Shown: one piece after another, positions 26,574 to 35,123 of the stretch
Position numbering within the stretch: the first letter of the stretch is position 1
How the letters are laid out: each line of letters opens with the position of its first letter
Assembly (NCBI GenBank): GCA_016790225.1
Contig: JAEUOZ010000009.1
Location: 51,137-115,136, forward strand
Source: Rubrivivax sp.
GTDB taxonomy: Bacteria > Pseudomonadota > Gammaproteobacteria > Burkholderiales > Burkholderiaceae
DNA length: 64,000 nucleotides
Direction of reading: 5' to 3'
Made by a program: the position numbers and the translations under genes
Notes under the pieces: model-generated
Told to the model about the DNA's origin: nothing
Databases searched by the model: none
The model's input: only the letters and a program-made list of their open reading frames with translations

Positions 26574-27656
26574 ATGGCAGCGAAGGCGGTAAAGGCGGTA
26601 AAGGCAGCGAAGGCAGAGATGCGGACGGCCCGGGCGATGGCAGCCCGGCACCTGAGGGAGTGGCGGCTGCAGGCTTCGGTGCTCGGCGCCGCGCTGCTGC
26701 TGGGCCTGGGCGGCGCGGCCCCCGGTGTGCAGGCGCAGCGGGTGCTCAAGCAGGGCTCCAATTCGCCGCCCGGGACGGTCTATCACCGCCACTGGAACGA
26801 GTTCAAGGCACGGCTGGAGCGCGCCAGCGGCGGCAGCCTGGTGGTCGAGCTGAATACCAGCGAGCCCAACGAAGCCAATCTGCTGTCCAACCTGCGCCGC
26901 GGCCGCACCGATTGCGCCGGTGTCTCGCTGCAGGGGGCGGCCACCGTGCTGCCCGAGGTGGCTGTGCTGCAGCTGCCCTTCCTGTTTGCCAACCTGCGCG
27001 AGGTGGATCACGTCTACGGCCAGCCTGCGCTGACCGAACGCTTCCGCGCCGCCTTTGCGGCGCGCGGCGTGCACCTGCTGAGCTGGGTCGAGGTGGGCTT
27101 CACAAACCTGTACGGCGTCAAGCCCATCCGCAGCCCGGCCGATGTGGCGGGGCGCAAGCTGCGCGCCACGCAATCGCGCGCTTCGCAGCAATTCATCGGC
27201 GCCAGCGGCGGCGAGCCCGTGGTGCTGGCCATCGCCGATGCGCTGCCGGGCCTGCAGACCGGCCTGATCGCGGGCGGCGAATCCGGCGCCATCGTCTACC
27301 ACGCGCTGTTCGCCAAGGTGGCCCCGCACTACACGCTGACCCAGCACAGCTTCGACAGCGGCGTGGTGCTGTGCAACAAGCCCTGGTGGGACCAGCTCTC
27401 GCCCGAGCAGGCGCGCCAGGTGGCCGAGGCCTGGGACAACGCCTCGCTGATCCGCGCGGTGCGCGCAGAGAACGACCGCCTGGTCGACACGGCCGCCAGC
27501 CGCGGCGTGCAGATCCACCGCCCCAGCGAGGCCGAGCTGGCGCAGTGGCGCGCGGTGGGCGAAAGGTCCGGCGCGGCGGTCATGTCCAGCCTGCCGCCCG
27601 AGGCCGCACAGCTGCGCCAGGAACTGCTGCGCAGCCTGGCGACGGCACCCAGGTGA
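26574..27656 (+). CDS. Orphan TRAP-type substrate-binding protein (DctP family)
   Basis: The protein is 360 residues from ATG 26574, or about 345 if the ATG at 26619 is used. The first 15 codons are made of near-identical 9-base units coding AKAVKAVKAAKA, an unusual basic prefix before a signal-peptide-like segment ending GVQAQ. The mature part is clearly paralogous to the binding protein at 50189-51205 (shared DPNE/EPNE-NLLSNLRRGR, LPEVAVLQLP, VEVGFT, GLQTGLI-GGESG). No permease gene adjoins it, so it may feed the DctQM pair at 48-50 kb. It is divergent from the HapK operon; the shared intergenic region holds an operator, but at over 100 bases from this start. Confidence 0.8.
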   Translation: MAAKAVKAVKAAKAEMRTARAMAARHLREWRLQASVLGAALLLGLGGAAPGVQAQRVLKQGSNSPPGTVYHRHWNEFKARLERASGGSLVVELNTSEPNEANLLSNLRRGRTDCAGVSLQGAATVLPEVAVLQLPFLFANLREVDHVYGQPALTERFRAAFAARGVHLLSWVEVGFTNLYGVKPIRSPADVAGRKLRATQSRASQQFIGASGGEPVVLAIADALPGLQTGLIAGGESGAIVYHALFAKVAPHYTLTQHSFDSGVVLCNKPWWDQLSPEQARQVAEAWDNASLIRAVRAENDRLVDTAASRGVQIHRPSEAELAQWRAVGERSGAAVMSSLPPEAAQLRQELLRSLATAPR

Positions 27657-27704
27657 ACATCCGGTCCGGGAGCCGGCGCCGGGCTGCACCGGCGCCTGCC
27701 GCCA

Positions 27705-30002
27705 TCACATCCGGTAGTTGAACTTCAGCGTCACGCGCCGCGGATCGGGCAGGTAGTTGAAGCCGGCCAGGAAACTGGCATTCCAGACTTCGTTGGTGCA
27801 GTTGCTGCAGTCCAGCGTGACGCGCCAGACATCCTTCGGCCCGCTCAGGCTGATCGAGCCGTTGAGCACGGTGTGGGCATCGGCAAACGAGTTGTTGGCG
27901 GTGCCCACCGGCGTGCGGCTGGCGTAGCTGGCATGCAGCGAGCCGCCCAGGCGCAGCTGGCCCGCCACCGGTGTGGAGTAGCTGCCGCCCAGGTTGATGG
28001 TCTGCCGGGGCGTGCGCACGGGCTTGGCGATGTCGCCGTTGGCATCGACGATGCCCTGCAGGCACGAAGGCCGCGAAGCGGCGTTGGCCGCGATGCTGGC
28101 CTTGCAGGCGGCCGCCTGGTCGCGGATGGACTGCGCGATGTTGACGTACTGCGCATCCTGCAGGCCCACGCCGAGGTAGATGCTGAGGTTGCGGCTGAGG
28201 TCGGCCGTCAGGTCCATCTCCAGGCCCTGGTTGTCCAGATCGGCGAAGTTGCGCGTGATGAAGGTCACCGCGCCCGTCGGCCCGACAAAGGCCGAAGGTG
28301 TCTGCAGCTGGCTCACGTCGGACTTGAAGAAGGTGCCGTTGAAGCGGATGCGGTTGCCCATGAAGGCCTTGCGCCAGCCCGCCTCATAGGACCAGATGAA
28401 CTCCGGCGCAAAGGGCTGCAGCGTGGCCGCGCTGGTGCCGCGTGCATTCCAGCCACCGCTCTTGAAGCCGCGTGTGGCCGAGCCGAAGACCATGAAGCCG
28501 GGATCGATCTGCCAGCTCAGCGCCACGCGCGGCGTGGTGACGTTGGCACTCTGCGACAAGGGGACGCCGGCCGCCGCGATGTTCACGCTGTCCAGCCGCG
28601 CGGCAGCCGCCACGGTGCTGCGGTTGTCGCGGAAATCAACGGTCTTCTTCTCGCTCGTGTAGCGCAGGCCGACCGTGGCGGTCAGGCTGCCGAGCTTGTA
28701 GTCGCCCTGGGCATAGATGGCGCTGGTGCTGACGTCGTTGTCCAGCACCCGATCGGCCAGCACCGCGGTGATGCGCGGGCCGGCCAGGTAGAACAGGTCG
28801 CCCAGATCGGTGCGGTTGTCTTCCTTCATGAAGAAGACGCCGCCGACCCAGCTCAGCGCGCCGTGATCGCCCACCAGCTTGAGTTCCTGGCTGAACTGCT
28901 GGTGGCGGCCGTCGTTGGCGATGGTGAAGCCGCCGGTGGCCACGGGGTTGTTCAGGAAGTCGAGCGCAAACTTCTGCGACATGTCGCGCACGCCGGTGAT
29001 GAACTCCAGGCTGAGCTTGTCCGAAGGGGCCCAGCGCAGGTTGGAGGTGATGGCGGTGCTGCTGACGTCGTTGACCTGCCCGAACTCGTTCTTGGCACCG
29101 CTGAGCAGGGGCGCACCGGTGGCCGAGCGGAAGCTGTTGCTGCGGCGCAGGCCGCTGGCGGCCACACGCTCGCCGTTGACCAGCTGGTTGAGCACGTTGG
29201 TGCCCTGGTCTTCCATGGCCTCGAGGGCCACATCCCAGCCCAGATCGGCGCTGATCTGCAGCCGCGCGGCTGCCCGGATGCCCTGCGAGCCCATCGCGTT
29301 GAGCTTCTCGCCGGTGGTGGTGTTGCGCACGTAGCCGCTGTCCGTGCGCGAGAAGAACGAGAGCTTGGTGGCCAGCGAGGTCGACAGCGGCAGATCGAAG
29401 GAGCCGCGCATGCTCACCTCGTTGAAATCACCCAGGCCGACGCCGAAGTAGCCGCCAGGGGTGAAGCTCGGCCGCTTCAGGATCACGCGCATCGCGCCGC
29501 CCGTGGTGTTGCGTCCGAACAGCGTGCCCTGCGGCCCGCGCAGCACCTCGATGCGTTCGACATCGAAGAAGCCGAAATTGTTGGCGTTCTGGCGGCTGAT
29601 GTAGATGTCGTCCACATAGGTGCCGACCGGCGGATCGAAGGTGGCGATGGACTCGGTGTTGCCCAGCCCGCGGATGTAGTAGACGTTGGCCGTGCCCAGG
29701 CCCGTGTTGTTGCTGGCGAACATGTTGGGCACGAAGCTGGCCACCTTCAGCGTGTCGGTGATGGCACGTGCCTCCAGGTCTTCGACGCGCAGGCTCGTCA
29801 CCGGCAGCGGCACCTTCTGCAGCTCCTGGGCACGGCGCTGCGCGGTCACGGTGATGACCTGCGCATCCGCATCGGCAGCGGGCGCCGTCTGCGCGTGCAG
29901 CAGCGCGGGTGCAGCCAGCGTGGCCAGGGCGGCGCCGATGGCGGAGGCCAGCGTGGACGGGCGCCCGGGGCGCGATGCGATCAACGGTGCGGTGCGTGTC
30001 AT
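27705..30002 (-). CDS. TonB-dependent outer-membrane receptor 1
   Basis: Starting at ATG 30002 behind GGAAGG, the product is 765 residues. A signal peptide ends near LLHAQ, followed by ITVTAQRR at the start of the plug, the plug motif RIEVLRGPQGTLFGRNTTGG and a beta-barrel that ends in LKFNYRM with an aromatic-rich last strand. It takes up a large or scarce ligand across the outer membrane with TonB energy; text of this type is common in receptors beside aromatic, terpenoid or polyketide catabolic genes rather than in siderophore loci. It has its own promoter with two operators and lies downstream of the alpha/beta-hydrolase operon. Confidence 0.93.
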   Translation of the reverse strand: MTRTAPLIASRPGRPSTLASAIGAALATLAAPALLHAQTAPAADADAQVITVTAQRRAQELQKVPLPVTSLRVEDLEARAITDTLKVASFVPNMFASNNTGLGTANVYYIRGLGNTESIATFDPPVGTYVDDIYISRQNANNFGFFDVERIEVLRGPQGTLFGRNTTGGAMRVILKRPSFTPGGYFGVGLGDFNEVSMRGSFDLPLSTSLATKLSFFSRTDSGYVRNTTTGEKLNAMGSQGIRAAARLQISADLGWDVALEAMEDQGTNVLNQLVNGERVAASGLRRSNSFRSATGAPLLSGAKNEFGQVNDVSSTAITSNLRWAPSDKLSLEFITGVRDMSQKFALDFLNNPVATGGFTIANDGRHQQFSQELKLVGDHGALSWVGGVFFMKEDNRTDLGDLFYLAGPRITAVLADRVLDNDVSTSAIYAQGDYKLGSLTATVGLRYTSEKKTVDFRDNRSTVAAAARLDSVNIAAAGVPLSQSANVTTPRVALSWQIDPGFMVFGSATRGFKSGGWNARGTSAATLQPFAPEFIWSYEAGWRKAFMGNRIRFNGTFFKSDVSQLQTPSAFVGPTGAVTFITRNFADLDNQGLEMDLTADLSRNLSIYLGVGLQDAQYVNIAQSIRDQAAACKASIAANAASRPSCLQGIVDANGDIAKPVRTPRQTINLGGSYSTPVAGQLRLGGSLHASYASRTPVGTANNSFADAHTVLNGSISLSGPKDVWRVTLDCSNCTNEVWNASFLAGFNYLPDPRRVTLKFNYRM

Positions 30003-30114
30003 GTCGAGCCTTCCTGCGGGAGGGGTGAGGAGGCCGCCGGCATCGCGCTGCTGCGCGGCCGGCGGGCACGGCGGGACCGGAGCGGGGCTGCCTGGCGCGG
30101 CCGTGGCCACCAGG

Positions 30115-30171
30115 CTGTCCGGACAAATATGTCCGGACAACTTTCTACGGCAAGGACGCCGACCTCGTCAA
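30115..30171 (-). promoter_or_regulatory. Tandem operators and candidate promoter of TonB receptor 1
   Basis: Two copies, CTGTCCGGACAA (30115-30126) and ATGTCCGGACAA (30129-30140), have centres 14 bases apart. On the minus strand TTGACG (30166-30171), an 18-base spacer and TAGAAA (30142-30147) sit directly upstream, so both operators lie just downstream of the -10 box. The -35 element abuts the stop codon of the hydrolase gene, so the receptor is transcribed on its own as well as perhaps by read-through. Confidence 0.65.
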
Positions 30172-31005
30172 TCAAGTGCCGGCGAGTGCCAGCAGCTGTT
30201 GCGTCAACGCATCAGGCGCCGTGACCATCGCATCGTGCGCGGCCACCAGATCGCGCACCGGCAGCCCCAGCGCCGCCGCGCGCTGGGCGGCCAGGCGCGT
30301 ATCCGGCAGCGCGTTGAGCGTGCAGCGCAGATAGGTGCTGCGCACGCCGTGCAGCAGGAGCGGGCCACGGCCCGGGAAGGGCTGCAGCAAGGGGCCGAGC
30401 GGCATGTCGGTGAGCCGGCGCAGCAGCCAGTCGTGCTGCGGGTGCCCGGGCGGCACGCCGAAGGCTGCCGGCGGGAAGGGCGCGAGCCGGAAGCCGTCTG
30501 CCGCACTGGCGCGCACCTGGGCCAGGGCCTGGGGTGGCCAGGCATCGGCGGCCGAGCGGCCGGGTTCGGGCAGCAGCGCATCCAGCAGCACCAGCCGGCT
30601 TAGCTGCGACGACAGTTGCGGCAGCGCAGCCAGCGCCGGCAGGCCGGCATACGAATGGGCAACCAGCACGGCGCCCTGCAGCTCTTCGGTCTTCAGGACG
30701 GCCACCAGATCGGCGGTGTGCGTATCCAGGTTGATCGCCGCAGACGACAGGTGGTGGCGCTCGCCCATGCCGGTGAGCGTGGGCGTGAAGACCTCGTGCC
30801 CCTGCGCCGTCAGCAGGCGCCTGAGCTCGCGCCAGCACCAGGCGCCATGCCAGGCCCCATGCACCAGCACGAAGGGCGCGCGCGGCGTGCCTGCGGCGGG
30901 CGGCGATGCGCAGCCGGGCAGCGCGGCAGCCGCCAGCGTCGCCGTGGCGGCCGAGGCCGCAGCGCCCAGGGCACGGCGGCGTGAGGGGATGATCGTGGCG
31001 CTCAT
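30172..31005 (-). CDS. Exported alpha/beta hydrolase
   Basis: The 277-residue protein has an N-terminus with twin arginines (SRRRALGAAAS) and a possible lipobox LPGC near residue 32, so it may be Tat-exported and lipid-anchored. The hydrolase core reads FVLVHGAWHGAWCW (oxyanion region), nucleophile elbow VAHSYAG with Ser, LLDALLPEP with a candidate Asp and AAHDAMVTAPDAL with the candidate His. This text is like salicylate esterase/MESH-type plant-like hydrolases found in many bacteria. Unlike the two other hydrolases of the island it keeps the Ser nucleophile. It is the last gene before TonB receptor 1. Confidence 0.82.
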   Translation of the reverse strand: MSATIIPSRRRALGAAASAATATLAAAALPGCASPPAAGTPRAPFVLVHGAWHGAWCWRELRRLLTAQGHEVFTPTLTGMGERHHLSSAAINLDTHTADLVAVLKTEELQGAVLVAHSYAGLPALAALPQLSSQLSRLVLLDALLPEPGRSAADAWPPQALAQVRASAADGFRLAPFPPAAFGVPPGHPQHDWLLRRLTDMPLGPLLQPFPGRGPLLLHGVRSTYLRCTLNALPDTRLAAQRAAALGLPVRDLVAAHDAMVTAPDALTQQLLALAGT

Positions 31006-31067
31006 CTGGGGGTCCTCGCGTTTCGGCCGGCGTGCGGGCGGGCGCGCAGGCTGGGGTCAGAGTGGGA

Positions 31068-32690
31068 TCAGGTCCGAGCAGGGTCGCCGGCCCCCGCCCA
31101 GAGCGCCTGCAGCCGTTGCAGCAGGCCTTGCATCTCGGCCTGCGGCGCCGCGCTGAGCCGGCAGGCCGCCAGGTTCAGGCCCGCCGGCGAGCAGGCCTCC
31201 TGATCCAGGGCGCGCTGCCACAGGGCGGCCACGCAGGGACCGGCGCGCAGCAGCTCGACGGCCTCGCCGTGCACGCGCCGCGGCGGCGGCGCGGCGGCAT
31301 CGATCGCCGCATCGCCATCGGGCAAGAGCCAGGGCCAGAACAGCGATTTCATCCGCACCCAGTTCCAGACCTCGATGAGGTGCGCGCCGCTGGCCTGCAG
31401 GGCAAGGGGCGGCAAACCGGCCAGGAAGCGCGCGCGCTCGTCAGGCGCCAGCAGCAGCGGATCGTGCAGCCACAGGCGCTCGCATCGCGGCCCCAGGCGG
31501 CGTGCCAGGGCCAGGGCCAGCGCGGCGCCGCCGCCGCGCCCGCGCAGCCGCAGGCCGGCGCTGACGCCCAGGCCAGGCAGGGCATCGATCAGCGCATCAA
31601 GCCATTCGTCAGACATCAGCGACTCGGCCGCCCAGCCGCTGCTGGCGCCGTGCCCCGGCAGATCCAGTGCCAGCGCCAGCGCCCCGGGGCTGCGATCGGC
31701 CGGCAAGGCGGCGGGTGTGCCGATGTCGCCCAGGCTGAGCTCGGCGCAGGCGCCATCTCCGGGCGCGCGGTGAAAGGCCAGCAGGCCATGCGGCGTGGCC
31801 ACGATCCGCCGCGTGGGCGAGAGGGCGCGCGACAGGGCCGCGGCGGCATCCACCGTGCTCGCCCCGGCGGCCTGGGCCTCGAAGGCGGCCAGCGCGGCCG
31901 CCGTCAGCGCCGCGGCGTCGGGCACTTCGCGAGCGCTCACCTGGGCCGGCAGCGGCGGCAGGCGATCCAGGTGCGGGCGCAGCACGTCCTGCCGCCGGTA
32001 CAGCAGCTGCGCCGGCACCTGCAGCTCGGCCGCGCTGGCGGCGCCGTGTTCATAGAGCAGCGGCGCCCGGTAGCCTGCGCGGTAGCCGTCACCCGCATCC
32101 AGCAGCTCCATCACGCTCTTGTGGATCTGCGCCGGCGTGGCCAGGGGGTAGCGCAGGCGCGCGGCGGCGGTGCTCACGTGCCAGGGAAAGAACAGCGTCT
32201 GCTCGCGGATGCGGGCCCACAGCCACAGCAGGTGCGCGCCGTCCCAGCTGGGCTCGAAGGGCGGCAGGTAGCCATCCAGCAGCGGTTGCCTTTCGTCGGG
32301 GCGGAAGGCGGACAGGCCGTCGCACACCAGCCCCGCGACGGCGGCGGGCTCGTCGCGGGCCAGGCGGGTGGCGATGGCGGCGCCGGTGTGCACGCCGAAC
32401 AGCAGCGCACGCTCGATCCCCAGGCTGCGCAACAGCGCGCCCAGGGCCGCAGCCAGATCGGGGATGCCCGGCTGCGTCAGCGGCAGCGGATCGGAGAAGC
32501 CGAAGCCCGGCGTATCGGGCGCAAACACCGCAAACCGCCCGGCCAGCCGCTCGAACCAGGGCAGCATGCTCAGGCTGCTCTCGGGCGACTGGTGCAGCAG
32601 CACCAGCGCCGGCCCGCGGCCTGCGGCGCGCACCAGCACGCGGCGCTCGCCCACCTGCACAAACTGGGTGTGGATCACCATCCCGCTCAT
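31068..32690 (-). CDS. Tandem alpha/beta-hydrolase-fold protein with degenerate nucleophile elbows
   Basis: The chosen start is ATG 32690 (MSGMVIHTQF), with GGAGG nearby; an ATG at 32708 is possible. Residues 1 to about 285 are an alpha/beta hydrolase: LVLLHQSPESS, APDTPGFGFSD, and an elbow G-V-H-T-G with His near 101 where Ser or Asp is usual. The remainder repeats the layout: LALDLPGHGASSG, elbow G-R-G-G-G, and a FWPW...VELLRAG segment that mirrors FFPW...VMELLDAG in the first half. The protein is therefore a fused duplication with neither elbow canonical. The first half is homologous to the hydrolase at 47413-48297. Function unknown. Confidence 0.75.
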   Translation of the reverse strand: MSGMVIHTQFVQVGERRVLVRAAGRGPALVLLHQSPESSLSMLPWFERLAGRFAVFAPDTPGFGFSDPLPLTQPGIPDLAAALGALLRSLGIERALLFGVHTGAAIATRLARDEPAAVAGLVCDGLSAFRPDERQPLLDGYLPPFEPSWDGAHLLWLWARIREQTLFFPWHVSTAAARLRYPLATPAQIHKSVMELLDAGDGYRAGYRAPLLYEHGAASAAELQVPAQLLYRRQDVLRPHLDRLPPLPAQVSAREVPDAAALTAAALAAFEAQAAGASTVDAAAALSRALSPTRRIVATPHGLLAFHRAPGDGACAELSLGDIGTPAALPADRSPGALALALDLPGHGASSGWAAESLMSDEWLDALIDALPGLGVSAGLRLRGRGGGAALALALARRLGPRCERLWLHDPLLLAPDERARFLAGLPPLALQASGAHLIEVWNWVRMKSLFWPWLLPDGDAAIDAAAPPPRRVHGEAVELLRAGPCVAALWQRALDQEACSPAGLNLAACRLSAAPQAEMQGLLQRLQALWAGAGDPART

Positions 32691-32721
32691 CGCCGGCCTC
32701 CGCGCCATCGGCGCCGTTTCA

Positions 32722-33378
32722 TCACCCGATCCACCGCAGGCCGGCGGCCAGGGCCAGCAGCAGCAGTGCCCAGATCAGCAGCACCCAGGGCACGCAGCCG
32801 GCAATGGCCGCGGCGACGGCGCGATCGGCCTCTCCGCCGGCGCCCTGCTGCTGCAGGCGCGCCCAGGCTGCGCCGAAGGGGCGCAGGCGCACGCGGATCA
32901 TCAGCCCGCACACGATGGCCAGCGCAAAACACAGGAGCTTGATGGCCAGCCAGCGCTGCGGCGCCGGCAGCAGACCGGCCCAGGCCAGCACTGCGGCACC
33001 GCCGATGCCCAGCGCGAGCAGGATGCGTGCGTTGAAGTCCACACGCGCCAGGCTCGCGACGGCCGCGGGCGAAGGCGCGGTGTGCAGGCGCCAGGCCGCC
33101 CAGAGCCACAGCGCACAGCCCGCCCAGACCGCCCAGGCCAGGGCGGCCGGCAGCGGCAGGTGCCCGGCCACGAGCGCCAGATGAAAGCCGGTGGCCAAGG
33201 TGAGCGGCATGCACAGGCGCGGCGCCAGATCGCAGCCCATCATGATGCGCAGGGCCACGCCGCGCTCGGCCGGCGCGAGACGGGGATCCGCCACGAAGCG
33301 GCTGGCGTAGAACGTGCCCACATCCGTGCCCAGCCAGAAGACCAGACACAGGACATGCAGGAAGCTCAGGGCCAGCAT
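32722..33378 (-). CDS. Six-helix integral membrane protein, function unknown
   Basis: The 218-residue protein has hydrophobic segments at about 1-22, 48-72, 77-98, 117-138, 145-163 and 190-213. The first helix carries FLHVLCLVFWLGTDVG, recalling CopD/DUF2269-type membrane proteins in which a His on helix 1 may bind heme or metal, but the match is too weak for a name. It is the first gene of the hydrolase operon; the ATG is only three bases from the operator palindrome, giving a very short or operator-containing leader. Confidence 0.65.
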   Translation of the reverse strand: MLALSFLHVLCLVFWLGTDVGTFYASRFVADPRLAPAERGVALRIMMGCDLAPRLCMPLTLATGFHLALVAGHLPLPAALAWAVWAGCALWLWAAWRLHTAPSPAAVASLARVDFNARILLALGIGGAAVLAWAGLLPAPQRWLAIKLLCFALAIVCGLMIRVRLRPFGAAWARLQQQGAGGEADRAVAAAIAGCVPWVLLIWALLLLALAAGLRWIG

Positions 33379-33380
33379 CG

Positions 33381-33441
33381 CTCAAGTTGTCCGGACAATT
33401 GAGATGCGCCGCAGTCTAGTCAGGCCGGGCTCTTGCTGCAA
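33381..33441 (-). promoter_or_regulatory. Operator and candidate promoter of the membrane protein-hydrolase operon
   Basis: The palindrome is extended here: CTCAAG-TTGTCCGGACAA-TTGAG (33381-33403, core 33387-33398). On the minus strand TTGCAG (33436-33441), a 17-base spacer and TAGACT (33413-33418) would start transcription at or next to the operator. The operator lies between this promoter and the start codon at 33378. Confidence 0.6.
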
Positions 33442-33536
33442 GTGCGGCCAGCCGGCGGCGCTGTGCGGGCACGGTTCATGGGCCGCAGACCAGGGCCAGC
33501 CGTCCGTCGGCCAGCCGGCGTCGCAGCGGCGCCGTC

Positions 33537-33565
33537 TTGCCCCCAGTTGTCCGGACAAGTAACAT
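33537..33565 (+). promoter_or_regulatory. Promoter with operator between -35 and -10, aldehyde dehydrogenase operon
   Basis: TTGCCC (33537-33542), a 17-base spacer and TAACAT (33560-33565) frame an exact TTGTCCGGACAA core (33547-33558) that fills the spacer. The first start codon is 63 bases downstream. Binding in the spacer would exclude RNA polymerase, again pointing to repression. Confidence 0.7.
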
Positions 33566-33628
33566 GCTGCGGCCACCGGCGTTGCGGGTGGCCCGCCCCT
33601 TGAGATCACCCGCACGCCCTGCCCGCCC

Positions 33629-35071
33629 ATGAGCGAAAGCCCTGCCGCCACCCTCCCGCTGCGCAACCCCCGCACCGGCCAGCCGGATGGCCTGATGCCT
33701 GTCTTCGCCGCGCCCGAGGTGGCGGCCATCGCGCAGCGCCTGCGCGCCGCCCAGCCGGCCTGGGAGGCGCTGGGCGCCGAGGGCCGGCTGCAGCGCCTGG
33801 CGCGGCTGGCCGAAGCCCTGGCCGTCGAGCAGGCCGCCATCGTCGAGGCCCTGCAGGCCGATACCGGCCGGCGCGCCGAATCGCTGATCGAGCTGCAGGG
33901 CGCGATCGGCATCGTGCGCCGCTGGCTGGATGACGCGCCCGCGCTGCTGGCCGCGCCGGCACAGCGCCGCTCCCGCGTGCCGCACATCCTGATCGAACAG
34001 CACCAGCGGCCCTACGCTGTGGCCGGCATCATCAGCCCCTGGAACTTTCCGCTGATCCTCTCGCTGATCGATGCCATCCCGGCGCTGGCTGCCGGCTGCG
34101 CCGTGATCATCAAGCCCTCGGAGGCCACGCCACGATTCGTGCCGGCGCTGCGCCAGGCCATTGCGCGCGTGCAGGGGCTGGACGAGGTGCTGCAGCTGGT
34201 CACCGGCCCCGGCAGCACGGGCGAGGCGCTGATCCGCGCCAGCGATGTGCTGTGCTTCACGGGCAGCGTGCGCACCGGCCGGCGCGTGGCACAGCTCGCC
34301 GCCGAGTGCTTCGTGCCGGCGCACCTGGAGCTGGGCGGCAAGGACGCCGCGATCGTCTGCGCCGATGCCGATCTGCCGCGCACCGCGCGTGCGCTGGCCT
34401 GGGGCAGCATGGGCAGCGCCGGGCAGAGCTGCATGTCGATCGAACGCTGCTATGTGGACCGCCGTGTGCACGATCGCCTGGTGGAACTGCTGGTGCGCGA
34501 GGTGGGCGCACTGCGGCACTGCTGGCCCGACATCGGCCAGGGCCAGATCGGGCCCATCATCGCCGCGCTGCAGGTGCCCATCGTGCAGCGGCACCTGGCC
34601 GACGCGCTGGCCAAGGGCGCCCGCGCCGTGGTGGGCGGCGAGGTCGTCTTCCACGGCGGGGGCGCCTGGTGCCAGCCCACCGTGCTGGTGGACGCCACGC
34701 ACGAGATGGCGGTGGTCACTGAAGAGACGTTCGCAGCGATCCTGCCGGTGATGGCCTTCGACACCGAAGCGCAGGCCGTGCAGATGGCCAACGCCACGGA
34801 CTATGGGCTATCGGCCTGCGTCTTCAGCAGCGATCTGAGCCGCGCGCGGCACATCGCCGGGCAGCTGCAGGCGGGCGCCGTGTCCATCAACGATGCCGCC
34901 CTCACCGCCATGGTGTATGACGCGGCCAAGCAGTCCTTCAAGCAGTCCGGCCTGGGCGGCTCCCGCATGGGCACGGCCAGCCTGCAGCGCTTCTACCGGC
35001 AGCAGGCCTTCCTGATCAGCGACGGCACACCGTCGCCCTGGTGGTTTGCCCCGGCCACCAGCCCGGATTGA
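33629..35071 (+). CDS. Aldehyde dehydrogenase (coniferyl aldehyde dehydrogenase-like)
   Basis: This is a 480-residue protein. It has the NAD-binding ISPWNFPL and KPSEATP segments, the general base Glu in LELGGKDA (about residue 234) and the nucleophile Cys in GSAGQSC (about 268). The short C-terminal part and the text FVPAHLELGGKD resemble coniferyl-aldehyde-type ALDHs. It oxidises an aldehyde to the acid, making a carboxylate for later CoA activation. It is the first gene of a plus-strand operon with the amidohydrolase and an efflux pair, under an operator-controlled promoter. Confidence 0.92.
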   Translation: MSESPAATLPLRNPRTGQPDGLMPVFAAPEVAAIAQRLRAAQPAWEALGAEGRLQRLARLAEALAVEQAAIVEALQADTGRRAESLIELQGAIGIVRRWLDDAPALLAAPAQRRSRVPHILIEQHQRPYAVAGIISPWNFPLILSLIDAIPALAAGCAVIIKPSEATPRFVPALRQAIARVQGLDEVLQLVTGPGSTGEALIRASDVLCFTGSVRTGRRVAQLAAECFVPAHLELGGKDAAIVCADADLPRTARALAWGSMGSAGQSCMSIERCYVDRRVHDRLVELLVREVGALRHCWPDIGQGQIGPIIAALQVPIVQRHLADALAKGARAVVGGEVVFHGGGAWCQPTVLVDATHEMAVVTEETFAAILPVMAFDTEAQAVQMANATDYGLSACVFSSDLSRARHIAGQLQAGAVSINDAALTAMVYDAAKQSFKQSGLGGSRMGTASLQRFYRQQAFLISDGTPSPWWFAPATSPD

Positions 35072-35123
35072 CGCACCGCCGCCTTGGGCGACCTTCCCTC
35101 CATCCCGACACACACCTTCCGCC

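Noticed and set aside
27873..30224. 783-codon plus-strand frame opposite TonB receptor 1
   Set aside because: Its composition is that of a reverse-complement shadow and the minus strand encodes an unmistakable receptor.
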